Shown here piece by piece: positions 8,840 to 18,020 of a stretch of 64,000 nucleotides of DNA. Each line of letters opens with the position of its first letter. Within the stretch, counting starts at the first letter, position 1. A program made the translations under genes and the position numbers. Origin of the DNA: Paenibacillus alvei DSM 29 (GTDB lineage Bacteria; Bacillota; Bacilli; Paenibacillales; Paenibacillaceae); the NCBI RefSeq assembly GCF_000293805.1, contig NZ_AMBZ01000003.1, forward strand, positions 496,001 through 560,000, in the 5' to 3' direction. Below the pieces are notes generated by a model. That model was not told where the DNA came from. It worked only from the letters and a program-made list of their open reading frames with translations, and searched no databases.

Positions 8840-9189
8840 TATAATACTAACGTCTGTAGATTGTCCTTTTATACGTTGTCCATAAAGATGGCTTTCATTT
8901 GGAAAAGCAACGAAAGGTCTCTCAGCATGGAATCTTGCATTCATTCTCAAGGATTGCCGCATAAAATTAGCATCATTAGCGCAACATCATGCGTTCTTCG
9001 ATGTAAGCAGCCATAGTGCTTCATGTTGTTAAGCTGATCTACAGATTGGCCACAGTCTGTATAGGCAGCATGCGCTGAGTGTCCTTGCAGCCATTTGGTG
9101 CGGATTACTGCTCTCTTTTTGGACATGTAATTGCAGTGTGATATCTACCTTGCTATAAGAGACTTATCAATTGTCACGAGGAGTGAAAT
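8840..9189 (+). promoter_or_regulatory. Promoter and long untranslated leader of accBC
   Basis: An extended -10 element (TGTTATAAT, with TATAAT at 8840-8845) lies just after the spoIIIA terminator. No good -35 is visible. Transcription from here would give a leader of about 340 bases before accB. A 63-codon open frame at 8825-9016 has no ribosome site and no recognisable protein, so I see no gene in this stretch. Confidence 0.45.
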
Positions 9190-9690
9190 ATGTTGTTCAA
9201 GATTGGCGAAATCAAAGAACTGATCAAGCTGTTGGACCAAACTTCCGTGCAGGAATTGGAAATCGAGAACGAAGGTTATCGTCTTTCCATTCGCAAGCCC
9301 GGCAAGACTGAAGTTATTAGTGTTCAACCAGCACCTGCACAGCCTACATATACCCCGGCTCCAACTGTACCTGCTCAGCCAGCTGCAGTTGAGACTGTTT
9401 CTGCGAACCCTGCAGCAAATGTTGTTGCCGACACGAAGGAGCAAGCAGGATTGCATAAGATTGTGTCTCCGATGGTAGGTACTTTCTATCGTGCGTCCTC
9501 TCCAGATTCCCCTCCTTTTGTGAACACAGGCGACAAGGTTAATGAGAAATCAGTCGTATGTATTTTGGAAGCGATGAAGCTAATGAATGAGCTGCTCGCA
9601 GAAGTCAAAGGTGAAATTGTTGAAATTCTTGTAGAGAATGGCCAGTTGGTTGAATTCGGTCAACCTTTATTCTTGGTGAAGCTGGATTAG
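9190..9690 (+). CDS. accB: Biotin carboxyl carrier protein of acetyl-CoA carboxylase
   Basis: Carries biotin between the carboxylase and carboxyltransferase parts of acetyl-CoA carboxylase, the first step of fatty-acid synthesis. The 166-residue protein has an N-terminal helix domain, a proline/alanine linker (residues 45-80) and a biotinyl domain (87-166). The biotinylation motif EAMKLMNE puts the modified lysine at about residue 130. GAGGAGTG precedes the ATG, and accC follows after 46 bases. Confidence 0.95.
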   Translation: MLFKIGEIKELIKLLDQTSVQELEIENEGYRLSIRKPGKTEVISVQPAPAQPTYTPAPTVPAQPAAVETVSANPAANVVADTKEQAGLHKIVSPMVGTFYRASSPDSPPFVNTGDKVNEKSVVCILEAMKLMNELLAEVKGEIVEILVENGQLVEFGQPLFLVKLD

Positions 9691-9736
9691 TGGATATGTT
9701 ATCCCAAACAGATGTCAAGCCAAGGAGGTCTAAACA

Positions 9737-11080
9737 TTGAAATTTCAGAAGATTCTAATTGCTAACCGTGGTGAAATCGCTGTTCGCATCATTCGAGCTT
9801 GCCGTGAACTTGGAATTGCCACTGTTGCTGTTTACTCGGAAGCTGATCGAGATTCCCTTCATGTACGTCTCGCGGATGAAGCATACTGTATTGGTCCGAC
9901 ATCTTCCAAGGAAAGTTACTTGAACTTTACGAATATAATGAGCGTTGCTACTTTGACGGAATGCGATGCCATACATCCAGGCTATGGATTTTTGGCAGAG
10001 AATGCTGACTTCGCTGATATTTGCGAGTCATGCGGCATTACCTTCATCGGGCCATCTTCAGACGCGATTGAGCGTATGGGGGATAAGGCTGTCGCGAAGC
10101 AAACGATGAAGGATGCGGGGGTTCCTGTTATCCCGGGTTCCGACGGACTGGTCGAAGATGTAGAAGAAGCCCTTATGATTGCACGTGATATCGGATATCC
10201 GGTCATCATCAAAGCAACCGCTGGAGGCGGCGGCAAGGGCATTCGGATTGCTGAAGATGAGGATATGCTCGTAAAGCAAATTACGACAGCACAGCAAGAA
10301 GCTGAAAAAGCCTTCGGCAACGCTGGTGTTTATTTGGAAAAGTTTTTGACAGGCATGAAGCATGTTGAAATTCAAATTATCGCAGATAAGCATGGTAATG
10401 CTGTATATCTAGGCGAACGTGATTGCTCTGTGCAGCGCAGACGTCAGAAGCTGGTTGAGGAAGCTCCTTGTCCAGTATTGACACCTGCAATTCGAGAGCA
10501 AATGGGCGAGGCTGCTGTTCGCGCTGCATTGGCTGTTAATTACTCGGGTGCCGGGACTTTGGAATTTTTGTTTGGGCCGGACGGCAACTTCTACTTCATG
10601 GAGATGAATACACGTATTCAGGTTGAACATCCTGTTACAGAAATGATTACAGGAATCGATCTCATCCAAGAGATGATACGGGTAGCAGAAGGTAATCCAT
10701 TATCGTTCCGACAAGAAGAGGTTCAGTTTAACGGATGGTCCATTGAATGTCGTGTGAACGCAGAAGACCCAGATCGCAACTTTATGCCTTCCGCAGGGCA
10801 AATTCAGTTTTATTTGCCGCCAGGAGGTGCGGGTGTGCGAGTAGACAGCGCAGCGTATCCAGGCTGTGTGATCTCTCCGCACTATGACTCGATGATTGCA
10901 AAGTTGATTGTGTGGGCTCCGACTCGCGAACAAGCAATTGATCGCATGAAGCGTGCGCTTGCAGAGTTCGCCATCGAAGGCATTCATACGACAATCCCGT
11001 TCCATCAACGGCTGCTGCGGCATCCGAAGTTCGAACAAGGGGATTTTGACATTAAGTTCCTGGAAGAGCATGAGGTCTAG
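9737..11080 (+). CDS. accC: Biotin carboxylase subunit of acetyl-CoA carboxylase
   Basis: Uses ATP and bicarbonate to carboxylate the biotin on AccB. The 447-residue protein shows the ATP-grasp fold: [23 protein letters not shown] at the start (split here as two parts of the biotin-carboxylase N-domain), the glycine loop [13 protein letters not shown] near residue 160, [16 protein letters not shown] near 228, and [13 protein letters not shown] near 288. The start is a TTG preceded by AAGGAGG. It forms an operon with accB. Confidence 0.95.
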   Translation: MKFQKILIANRGEIAVRIIRACRELGIATVAVYSEADRDSLHVRLADEAYCIGPTSSKESYLNFTNIMSVATLTECDAIHPGYGFLAENADFADICESCGITFIGPSSDAIERMGDKAVAKQTMKDAGVPVIPGSDGLVEDVEEALMIARDIGYPVIIKATAGGGGKGIRIAEDEDMLVKQITTAQQEAEKAFGNAGVYLEKFLTGMKHVEIQIIADKHGNAVYLGERDCSVQRRRQKLVEEAPCPVLTPAIREQMGEAAVRAALAVNYSGAGTLEFLFGPDGNFYFMEMNTRIQVEHPVTEMITGIDLIQEMIRVAEGNPLSFRQEEVQFNGWSIECRVNAEDPDRNFMPSAGQIQFYLPPGGAGVRVDSAAYPGCVISPHYDSMIAKLIVWAPTREQAIDRMKRALAEFAIEGIHTTIPFHQRLLRHPKFEQGDFDIKFLEEHEV

Positions 11081-11098
11081 AATATCATCAAGAGTAAT

Positions 11099-11127
11099 TT
11101 GTCATAAAAATAGACAAATGCTATAGT
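11099..11127 (+). promoter_or_regulatory. Sigma-A type promoter before the Asp23 gene
   Basis: TTGTCA (11099-11104), a 17-base spacer and TATAGT (11122-11127), about 60 bases before the Asp23-family gene. Confidence 0.55.
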
Positions 11128-11185
11128 TATGATTATGACGGACAAGAACTGCCTCTTTTCAAAAATGATGAGGAGTGTGTAACGG

Positions 11186-11596
11186 ATGAATCAGACGATT
11201 ATTCCGGAATTTGATCGTACGGATCTTGGCAATATTCAGATTGCTCCTGACGTGATTGCAGTGATCGCAGGCCTTGCTACAATTGAGGTAGAGGGTGTAG
11301 CAGGAATGAGCGGTGGTTTTGCAGGCGGTATTGCCGAATTGCTTGGCCGTAAAAACTTGTCCAAAGGCGTTAAAGTGGAAGTTGGACAACGTGAAGCTGC
11401 AGTAGATGTGAACATTATCGTAGAATATGGTCGCCGCATTCCTACAATTGCTGATGAGATTCAGCAAAACGTGAAGCGTTCTATTGAAATGATGACAGGC
11501 CTTCACGTCGTTGAAGTGAACGTACATGTACATGACGTGCATTTTAAATCTCAAGAGAAAACGGAAGAGACGGAAGTATCTGTGCGAGTGAAATAA
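11186..11596 (+). CDS. Asp23/Gls24 family protein (YqhY-like)
   Basis: A 136-residue soluble protein of the Asp23/Gls24 alkaline-shock family, with the core DVIAVIAGLATIEVEGVAGM, KGVKVEVGQREAAVDVNI and VVEVNVHVHDV. In Bacillus, YqhY is encoded next to accBC and influences acetyl-CoA carboxylase balance; in staphylococci, Asp23 is anchored at the membrane by AmaP. Here both contexts occur, accBC upstream and amaP downstream. AGGAGTG lies 10-15 bases before the ATG. Confidence 0.9.
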   Translation: MNQTIIPEFDRTDLGNIQIAPDVIAVIAGLATIEVEGVAGMSGGFAGGIAELLGRKNLSKGVKVEVGQREAAVDVNIIVEYGRRIPTIADEIQQNVKRSIEMMTGLHVVEVNVHVHDVHFKSQEKTEETEVSVRVK

Positions 11597-11607
11597 TGAT
11601 GGTGATA

Positions 11608-11633
11608 AACCCCCTCCTGGTGGCAGGGGGTTT
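11608..11633 (+). terminator. Hairpin between the Asp23 gene and amaP
   Basis: AAACCCCCT pairs with AGGGGGTTT around a short loop. The T-rich tail is short, so it may be a partial terminator or attenuator. Confidence 0.5.
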
Positions 11634-11663
11634 ACTGCCATTCCATGAGGAGGATCGTAAAGC

Positions 11664-12203
11664 GTGAGCAGAATTGTAGACAGGCTGTTGTTGTTTGTGT
11701 ATAGTTTGGTCATTGGTTCATTATCGGTAGCGGCCATATTGGCTGCATTAGGCTTCATTTCCGAGCCGCTTGATCCAACTCAGCCGTTGTGGCTGCAAAC
11801 AACTGTAATTTCGGCTGCGGCCGTTATTTTATTGCTTAGCGTCCGCTTCTTTTACGTTTCCATCCGTCGTGAACGGAAGTCATTGCCTTCCATTGATCAG
11901 CGTACCGAAATTGGTGATATTAAAATATCGATGGAAACGATCGAGAACGTGTCGTTGAAGGCAGCGTCCCGCGTTCGTGGTGTTAAAGATTTGAAAGCAC
12001 GCATTCGCACCAACGAATCAGGGCTTGATATTACGATCCGTACAGTTGTGGACGGGGAGACGGCGATACCGAGCATGACAGAAGAGGTTCAACGCCAGGT
12101 TCGCGATTATGTGCAAGAGATTACCGGAATACCGGTTTCTTATGTTTCGGTATACGTTGCTAATATTGTGCAGACGCAGACCTTTAAAGCGCGTGTTGAA
12201 TAG
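11664..12203 (+). CDS. amaP: Alkaline shock response membrane anchor protein AmaP
   Basis: A 179-residue protein with two N-terminal membrane helices (about 8-32 and 42-66), then a C-terminal domain related to Asp23 (NVSLKAASRVRGVKDLKARI, IRTVVDGETAIPSMTEEV, VSVYVANI). AmaP anchors Asp23 to the membrane. The GTG start follows GAGGAGGAT at about the right distance. The next gene, a DUF2273 protein, is the usual third member of this cluster. Confidence 0.9.
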   Translation: MSRIVDRLLLFVYSLVIGSLSVAAILAALGFISEPLDPTQPLWLQTTVISAAAVILLLSVRFFYVSIRRERKSLPSIDQRTEIGDIKISMETIENVSLKAASRVRGVKDLKARIRTNESGLDITIRTVVDGETAIPSMTEEVQRQVRDYVQEITGIPVSYVSVYVANIVQTQTFKARVE

Positions 12204-12218
12204 GTGGTGAGCTGTCCA

Positions 12219-12448
12219 ATGTGGAAAGAAATATGGGAGAGTCACGGCGGACGTCTTCTTGGCGTCGCGGCGGGCATTTTTTTGGTATCCTTTATCTAAT
12301 CGTTGGTTTTTGGGACATGCTGTTCTTTGCGTTACTTGTATTCATTGGATATGCGGTAGGCAGACAGCGGGATATGAATCTTGGACCATTATTCCCAATA
12401 CAGCGAATTGGAATGTGGATGTCTGAACGTTGGAGAAGGTTGAAGTAG
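12219..12448 (+). pseudogene. DUF2273 small membrane protein, frameshifted
   Basis: DUF2273 proteins are small two-helix membrane proteins coded with AmaP and Asp23. The ATG at 12219 opens MWKEIWESHGGRLLGVAAGIF, which is the expected family start, but the frame then ends at an early TAA. The expected continuation (GILYLIVGFW, LLVFIGYAVGR) is one base off. Adding one T to the T7 run at 12277-12283 restores a protein of about 76 residues. The long frame that exists without correction begins with an arginine-rich stretch that does not resemble the family. Confidence 0.8.
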
Positions 12449-12529
12449 TCCTATGGACGCTCCGCACGACTGCTTGACCGCCGGTTCATGCCGACGGAAG
12501 ACAATCGGGGAGCTTCATAGGATTTTTTT
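12449..12529 (+). terminator. Terminator after the amaP group
   Basis: TCCTATG and GCTCC (12449-12463) pair with GGAGC and CATAGGA (12508-12522), followed by seven T. An inner hairpin lies between the two arms. Confidence 0.65.
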
Positions 12530-12677
12530 CACAAATAAATCGTAAGTAGATGCATCAAAGTGCTTATAATCGTAACAATAGTGGCAATCGCCTTGATGAA
12601 TGTAGGGTGCATGCGCTATGGAAATGCAGGGATACGAGTTCGACATGTTGGATGCTTTACATGCAGGAGGATAAATC

Positions 12678-13154
12678 ATGAAGAGACGCATTGCCAGAGA
12701 AATGGCTATTCAAAGTTTGTATCAGCTTGAGATGACAGAGGTAACCCCTCAACAGGCTGTTGCTATGATTGTGCAGGAATCTGCACATGACAACGAAATT
12801 GGTGTAAAGCAAGAACATGCAGAAGCTATGCATACCCATGTATTGGAATGGGTGCGGGCAACATGGGAACATCGTGTAGAAATTGACCAGCTTCTGGCGC
12901 GTTATTTGAAAGGCTGGCACGTTGAGCGTTTATCCCGAGTAGACAGACAGATTTTACGTCTTGCTACTTATGAAATGAAATACCGTGATGATGTTCCTCC
13001 TAAAGTAGCCATCAATGAAGCCATCAATTTGGCTAAGCATTTTGGTACGGACGAGTCCGGGAAATTCGTTAATGGTGTTCTAGGCCAGATGATGCGTGAA
13101 ATGGATAAAGCTTCTGCTGTAGAAGCTGATAAAGAAATAAATCCAGAAGAATAG
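12678..13154 (+). CDS. nusB: Transcription antitermination factor NusB
   Basis: NusB binds boxA RNA with NusE (S10) to prevent early termination in rRNA operons. The 158-residue, all-helical protein starts with [18 protein letters not shown] and ends with the highly conserved [27 protein letters not shown] and FVNGVLGQ segments (given in parts). AGGAGG lies just upstream of the ATG. The order nusB-folD-xseA-xseB-ispA is the usual Bacillales order. Confidence 0.95.
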   Translation: MKRRIAREMAIQSLYQLEMTEVTPQQAVAMIVQESAHDNEIGVKQEHAEAMHTHVLEWVRATWEHRVEIDQLLARYLKGWHVERLSRVDRQILRLATYEMKYRDDVPPKVAINEAINLAKHFGTDESGKFVNGVLGQMMREMDKASAVEADKEINPEE

Positions 13155-13207
13155 ATGCAAGCTCAGCTAGGATGACAATGTCGAGTATTCGAATGGAGGC
13201 GCATAGC

Positions 13208-14077
13208 ATGATAACAGCAACTTTATTGGATGGTAAGGCATTATCCCGTACGATTCGTGAGGAGATTACAGCGGAGACGGAACGATTGAAGGAGAAGGGG
13301 ATTCAGCCGGGGCTGGCTGTTGTTCTTGTAGGTGAGGACGCTGCTTCCCAAGTGTACGTAAACAGTAAGCATAAGACATGCTTGGAGCTTGGCTTTAACT
13401 CTGAGGTTCATCGTCTTCCTGCAGATACTTCACAAGAAGAACTGCTTGCTCTCGTTCATCGCTTGAATGATGAGCCATCCATTCACGGAATTTTAGTGCA
13501 GCTTCCGCTGCCTAAGCACATTGATGAGAAGGCTGTCATCGATGCGATAGCTGTCGAGAAAGATGTGGATGGCTTCCATCCGGTTAGTGTTGGCAACATG
13601 GTCATCGGTGACGATTCATTGCTGCCTTGTACGCCTGCCGGTATCATGGAATTGCTCAAGCGCAACCAAATCGATGTTGCAGGCAAGCATGCTGTTGTCA
13701 TTGGCCGAAGCAACATTGTCGGCAAGCCGATTTCGATCTTGCTCCAGCGTGAGAATGCGACTGTCACAATGTGCCATTCTCGAACAGTCAATATGAAAGA
13801 GATTACGAAGCAGGCGGATATTCTTGTTGTAGCTATTGGCAAAGCGAACTTTGTGGATCGTTCTTATATTAAGCCAGGTGCTGTTATTATTGATGTTGGG
13901 ATGAACCGTCTGGAGAACGGCAAGCTGGCGGGAGATGTCGATTTTGAGGACGTGAAGGAGTTATGCGGCCCGATTACACCAGTGCCAGGCGGTGTGGGAC
14001 CAATGACGATTACAATGCTCATGTTCAATACGCTGAAGGCAGCTAAACGAATACATCACATTGCGCACAACGAATAG
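13208..14077 (+). CDS. folD: Bifunctional methylenetetrahydrofolate dehydrogenase / cyclohydrolase
   Basis: FolD interconverts methylene-, methenyl- and formyl-tetrahydrofolate in one-carbon metabolism. The protein of about 289 residues has both signature regions: a [13 protein letters not shown] segment with the catalytic lysine near residue 56, and [12 protein letters not shown] near the end. NADP-site residues [11 protein letters not shown] lie near 165. The frame is open upstream, but I chose the ATG at 13208 because GGAGG precedes it by eight bases. Confidence 0.95.
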   Translation: MITATLLDGKALSRTIREEITAETERLKEKGIQPGLAVVLVGEDAASQVYVNSKHKTCLELGFNSEVHRLPADTSQEELLALVHRLNDEPSIHGILVQLPLPKHIDEKAVIDAIAVEKDVDGFHPVSVGNMVIGDDSLLPCTPAGIMELLKRNQIDVAGKHAVVIGRSNIVGKPISILLQRENATVTMCHSRTVNMKEITKQADILVVAIGKANFVDRSYIKPGAVIIDVGMNRLENGKLAGDVDFEDVKELCGPITPVPGGVGPMTITMLMFNTLKAAKRIHHIAHNE

Positions 14078-14119
14078 TTGTGCGCTGTCTGTCATTATGA
14101 ACGAAAGGAGGCAGACAAT

Positions 14120-15475
14120 GTGTCCGAAGAAGCACGAATATTAACCATTAAGGATGTCAACCGCTACATTCGCATGAAGATGGAAGGGGATGCGAGGCTT
14201 CAGGATGTATGGCTTCGCGGAGAAATATCGAACTTCACACATCATTCGAGCGGTCATATGTATTTTACATTGAAGGATTCTGATAGTCGTATTCGCACGA
14301 TCATGTTCGCATCTCATAATCAGAAGCTGGCATTTCGTCCGAAGGAAGGGACTAAGGTCATTGCCCGCGGCAATATTACGGTATATGAACGGGATGGACA
14401 ATACCAATTCTATGCGCAGCATATGCAGCCGGACGGGATTGGCAGCTTGTTCATGGCGTTCGAGCAATTGAAGGAACGGCTCAGCACAGAAGGATTATTC
14501 GCAGAAGAACGAAAGCGCAGTATTCCACGTTATCCGGCAGCGATTGGTGTGATCACTTCACCGACCGGAGCTGCCGTCCGCGATATTCTCATTACGCTGC
14601 GCCGACGCCAGCCAGGTGTAACGGTACTCTTATATCCTGTTCTGGTACAGGGAACACAGGCCGCTGGCACGATTGCGCAGGCAATTGAAGCTATGAACCG
14701 CAGTGGCGAAGTAGACGTGCTTATTGTTGGCCGTGGCGGTGGATCACTAGAAGAACTGTGGGCATTTAACGAAGAGGTGGTTGCGCGTGCAATCGCAGCA
14801 TCATCGATCCCTGTCATTTCTGCGGTAGGACATGAAACGGATTTTACGATTTCAGACTTTGTTGCTGACCTTCGCGCCCCAACGCCTACGGCAGCAGCAG
14901 AATTAGCGGTAACGCATCGGGATGAACTTCGTCAACATCTTACACATGTCAATCGCAGGCTGCAATCGGCAATGAATCGCATCTTGAATCAGAATCAAGA
15001 GCGTTTGCTGCGGACCCAGCAATCCGTGGTGTTCCGCAAGCCTGAACAGCTCATAATGAAGCATGCGGATAAGGTCGAACGCTTACGCGAGCAGTTGGCG
15101 TATCGGCTACGGCTTGTGCAGGCTCAATCGGAGCAGAGATGGAAGGAGCTGCGAGGACGCCTGCGTGAACAGACGCCTGTCCATCAGGTGCGTGCAGCAC
15201 GGAAGCGGCTGGATGGCAACCACCGTCAGCTTGTTCAAGCAATGACATCTATAACGAAGCAGAAACGCATGGAGACAGATGCAATGTTCAGGCAATTGGA
15301 TGCACTAAGTCCTCTTAAAATTATGTCACGAGGATATAGTTTGGTATATGATGAACAAGAAACGAAGCTGATTCGCTCGATAGAAGAAGTGCAGCTTGGT
15401 GATGTTGTGCGAGTGACACTATCGGATGGTCAATTAGATTGCCAAGTATGGTCGATGAAAGGAGAGCGTGAATAA
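14120..15475 (+). CDS. xseA: Exodeoxyribonuclease VII large subunit
   Basis: Catalytic subunit of the single-strand exonuclease VII. The protein of about 451 residues has an N-terminal OB-fold (residues 5-100, VWLRGEISNFTHHSSGHMYF), the nuclease domain (GVITSPTGAAVRDIL, VGRGGGSLEELWAFN, SAVGHETDFTISD) and a long coiled C-terminal region that binds the small subunit. The GTG start has AAGGAGG eight bases before it. The xseB gene follows after five bases. Confidence 0.94.
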   Translation: MSEEARILTIKDVNRYIRMKMEGDARLQDVWLRGEISNFTHHSSGHMYFTLKDSDSRIRTIMFASHNQKLAFRPKEGTKVIARGNITVYERDGQYQFYAQHMQPDGIGSLFMAFEQLKERLSTEGLFAEERKRSIPRYPAAIGVITSPTGAAVRDILITLRRRQPGVTVLLYPVLVQGTQAAGTIAQAIEAMNRSGEVDVLIVGRGGGSLEELWAFNEEVVARAIAASSIPVISAVGHETDFTISDFVADLRAPTPTAAAELAVTHRDELRQHLTHVNRRLQSAMNRILNQNQERLLRTQQSVVFRKPEQLIMKHADKVERLREQLAYRLRLVQAQSEQRWKELRGRLREQTPVHQVRAARKRLDGNHRQLVQAMTSITKQKRMETDAMFRQLDALSPLKIMSRGYSLVYDEQETKLIRSIEEVQLGDVVRVTLSDGQLDCQVWSMKGERE

Positions 15476-15480
15476 CTCTC

Positions 15481-15741
15481 ATGGAAAATAAAGAGACTAT
15501 TGAACAATTAAGCTTCGAAGCGGCAATGGATAAGTTGGAAGAAATCGTTGCCAGACTCGAAGGTGGAGATGCTCCACTTGAACAATCGATCGAATTGTTC
15601 CAAGAGGGAATGATGCTCTCCAAGCTATGTTCTGAGAAGCTTGAACAGGTTGAGCGCAAGATTGAGATGGTAACCGAGCAGAACGGCGAATGGAAGCGAC
15701 AGCCGTATGCTACAGAGGAGACAGGTGATTCGATTGATTAA
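15481..15741 (+). CDS. xseB: Exodeoxyribonuclease VII small subunit
   Basis: The 86-residue helical partner of XseA. The segment LSFEAAMDKLEEIVARLEGGD and the following helix LEQSIELFQEGM (given in parts) are diagnostic of the family. It starts five bases after xseA, and its end overlaps the start of ispA. Confidence 0.94.
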   Translation: MENKETIEQLSFEAAMDKLEEIVARLEGGDAPLEQSIELFQEGMMLSKLCSEKLEQVERKIEMVTEQNGEWKRQPYATEETGDSID

Positions 15742-16648
15742 TTATCAATCGGCCGGAGTATTCGTTGACTATGTAAAGCAGCAGGCGGAACGAATAGAAT
15801 CGAAACTGCCTAAGATGCTGGAAAGTCAGCGCATTGTTCCCGAGCCGCTAACACAATCGATGCTTTATTCATTAATGGCAGGTGGCAAACGATTGCGGCC
15901 AATCTGTGTACTGATGGCATGCGATAGTTTGAATGGCAATACGCAAGCAGCAGAACCCGTTGCTTGTGCAGTCGAGATGATTCATACGTATTCATTGGTG
16001 CATGATGACTTGCCTGCAATGGATAATGATGATTTTCGACGCGGCAAGCCTACAAATCATAAGGTTTTCGGTGAAGCAATGGCGATTCTTGCAGGTGACG
16101 GGCTGTTGACGCGTGCGTTCCAATGTATTGTGCAGAGTACTCGGAAGCATGGTGTGCCAGCTGATGTCTCTCTCTCTATTGTCGAAGAGCTGGCTGAATT
16201 CGCAGGCATGAGCGGCATGGTCGGTGGGCAGGCTGCGGATATGTTGGGTGAGCAGGGGATTACCACATTGGATCAGCTGGAATATATCCATATGCACAAG
16301 ACGAGTGATCTTATCGTCTTCTCGCTTCGTTCTGGCGGTCGAATTGCTGGCGCATCAGAGCTGCAGCTGCAGGCATTGACGACATATGGCTCGAAACTGG
16401 GACTTGCTTTCCAAATTCAAGATGATGTACTGGATATTATCGGTGACGAAACCATGCTTGGCAAACCAAAAGGAAGCGATGTTAAGAGCGGAAAAGTAAC
16501 TTACCCTTACTTCATTGGCCTTGAGGAATCGAAGCGAGAGGTTGAACGCTTGACGGAAGAGGCCAAGTCTGCGATTATAAATGCTGGCTTCAACAAACCG
16601 GAGCTGCTGCTTGGAATGGCTGATTATTTGATGAAGCGGGATCATTAA
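15725..16648 (+). CDS. ispA: Farnesyl diphosphate synthase (polyprenyl synthetase)
   Basis: Condenses isopentenyl and allylic diphosphates to farnesyl diphosphate. The protein of about 307 residues has the first aspartate-rich motif in HDDLPAMDNDD near residue 85 and the second in QIQDDVLDIIGD near 230. GGKRLRP and GGQAADM are also typical. The start is uncertain between a GTG at 15725 and a TTG at 15734; both overlap the xseB end. The region downstream encodes OLE RNA, and dxs of the same isoprenoid pathway is nearby. Confidence 0.92.
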   Translation: MIRLINYQSAGVFVDYVKQQAERIESKLPKMLESQRIVPEPLTQSMLYSLMAGGKRLRPICVLMACDSLNGNTQAAEPVACAVEMIHTYSLVHDDLPAMDNDDFRRGKPTNHKVFGEAMAILAGDGLLTRAFQCIVQSTRKHGVPADVSLSIVEELAEFAGMSGMVGGQAADMLGEQGITTLDQLEYIHMHKTSDLIVFSLRSGGRIAGASELQLQALTTYGSKLGLAFQIQDDVLDIIGDETMLGKPKGSDVKSGKVTYPYFIGLEESKREVERLTEEAKSAIINAGFNKPELLLGMADYLMKRDH

Positions 16649-16676
16649 TTGTCGAGTATTTAACTGCTATTTATGA

Positions 16677-16682
16677 TATAAT
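16677..16682 (+). promoter_or_regulatory. Candidate -10 element before OLE RNA
   Basis: TATAAT at 16677-16682, with a possible TTGTCG 22 bases upstream, a wide spacing. It would start a transcript at about 16689, close to where the structured region begins. Read-through from ispA is equally possible. Confidence 0.4.
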
Positions 16683-16685
16683 AGG

Positions 16686-17350
16686 GCTTGCGTAGAGTGG
16701 TGCAGTATTCTAGTCGGCCTACCAACGTTGAAGGCGGGCCTAAAAATTCGCTAAAGGGCACATCGATGAAGTTCCTGGTGTTGGCTTTCGACGCCCAGTC
16801 GGGGGCTGATGCTGGGAGTTAAGGTTGTGGGGCGATCCACAATGGCATGTGGGCGTTGACCCCGCTTCCGCGGAGGCCCAAGTGCGTGGTACGACGCCCT
16901 CGAGCGTCGCATTACGGCTTGGGGTATGAACCTACATTGCGAGTCGCACATTGCAATTCTTCATTTTACTATGAAGCGCGATGTACGTACCCGGCTTGTT
17001 TGTAGCGTAGCCTGCCTTGAGTGAGCCTGCGGGGATTGCGGATGTGTAGATTCGGCGAGCTTCGGCCAAAGGGCGCATGAATCGTATGCCGTATGAAATC
17101 TGGCTTGCAAAAGAGGCTAGGGGTTGGTTAAAGGCTGTTCGAGGAAAACTCCTAGACTGTTCACTGGCGTGAAACTTCTTGAGGATTATAGTGTGGACTA
17201 AGTGGTAATCCAGTCTGACGCTTGGCGACAACGTCAAGATGCTCTTAAATGGAAACGGCCTGCTCGGTGACGAGGAGGCGAGCTTCTGGGAAAACCTACT
17301 GGACCTAAGCCACAGCGTTTACTTAAGAAGTTGCCACTCTCATACTTAAT
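16686..17350 (+). ncRNA. ole: OLE RNA (ornate, large, extremophilic RNA)
   Basis: This gap of about 740 bases between ispA and oapA has no credible protein on either strand but is full of short paired elements. Examples are TTGTGG/CCACAA (16825-16842) and CGACGC/GCGTCG (16892-16909). Size and position fit OLE RNA, which is about 600 bases, lies between isoprenoid genes (ispA and dxs) and directly precedes oapA, the gene for its membrane partner. OLE complexes sit at the membrane and have been linked to stress tolerance and Mg2+ homeostasis. I identify it by synteny and structure, not by alignment; the ends are approximate. Confidence 0.85.
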
Positions 17351-17393
17351 GTATTGATTAGTTCGAACAGTAAAGGATGGAACATCACATACA

Positions 17394-18020
17394 ATGAAAT
17401 TTTCGTTTAAACATTCCGTTCGGTGGAGCGTACTCATTTTCATCGTCACATTTGCTTTAGCGGCTGTCTTTTCCGTTGTGTCGACTTCGATGCTGGAGGG
17501 CGTTGGCTGGGGCATCGGGATGGTGATTGTACTCTTTCTCGTGCTTATCGGAGTGTTTTTTGATATGATGGGGCTATCGGCAGCGGCAGCGAAGGAGACA
17601 CCGTTTCATGCTATGGCTTCAGAGAAGGTTGCTGGTGCAAAGCAGGCGATCGCGATCGTTCGTAATGCAGACCGATTCTCCAACTTCTGTAATGATGTGA
17701 TTGGCGATATGACTGGGGTCATCAGTGGATCGGCCACTGCAATTGTCGTTACGAACTTATTATATTCGATGGATGCTGATTCTTCAGTAATAAAGGCAGT
17801 AACGAGCGTTGTCTTTACAGGACTCGTATCAGCATTGACGGTTGGCGGTAAAGCACTTGGCAAATCATATGCTATTCATTACGCCACACCGATCGTCCTG
17901 CTAATTGGAAAGTGTTTCTATGTGTTGGAGACGAAATTTAACATTACGTTATTCACCGTGAAACGCAGCAAATTGAAACAACGAAAGCGAGGGAAATCCC
18001 GTGCTGCTCGATCAGATTAA
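17394..18020 (+). CDS. oapA: OLE-associated membrane protein OapA
   Basis: A 208-residue membrane protein between OLE RNA and dxs, the known place of OapA, which binds OLE RNA and holds it at the membrane. About four hydrophobic segments: residues 12-34, 38-60, 110-150 (two passes) and 160-180. A lysine/arginine-rich tail ([19 protein letters not shown], residues 190-208) could contact RNA. A central soluble stretch, residues 75-105, contains [27 protein letters not shown] precedes the ATG at a longish distance. The 3' end overlaps the dxs start. Confidence 0.88.
   Translation: MKFSFKHSVRWSVLIFIVTFALAAVFSVVSTSMLEGVGWGIGMVIVLFLVLIGVFFDMMGLSAAAAKETPFHAMASEKVAGAKQAIAIVRNADRFSNFCNDVIGDMTGVISGSATAIVVTNLLYSMDADSSVIKAVTSVVFTGLVSALTVGGKALGKSYAIHYATPIVLLIGKCFYVLETKFNITLFTVKRSKLKQRKRGKSRAARSD

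Noticed and set aside
8825..9016. A 63-codon frame in the accBC leader
   Set aside because: No ribosome site, begins before the likely transcript start and shows no protein character.
11159..11758. A 199-codon minus-strand frame
   Set aside because: Antisense to the Asp23 gene and amaP; it crosses the hairpin and has no family resemblance.
16751..17237. Minus-strand frames within the OLE region
   Set aside because: They are short, overlap structured RNA and have no ribosome sites; synteny favours non-coding RNA.
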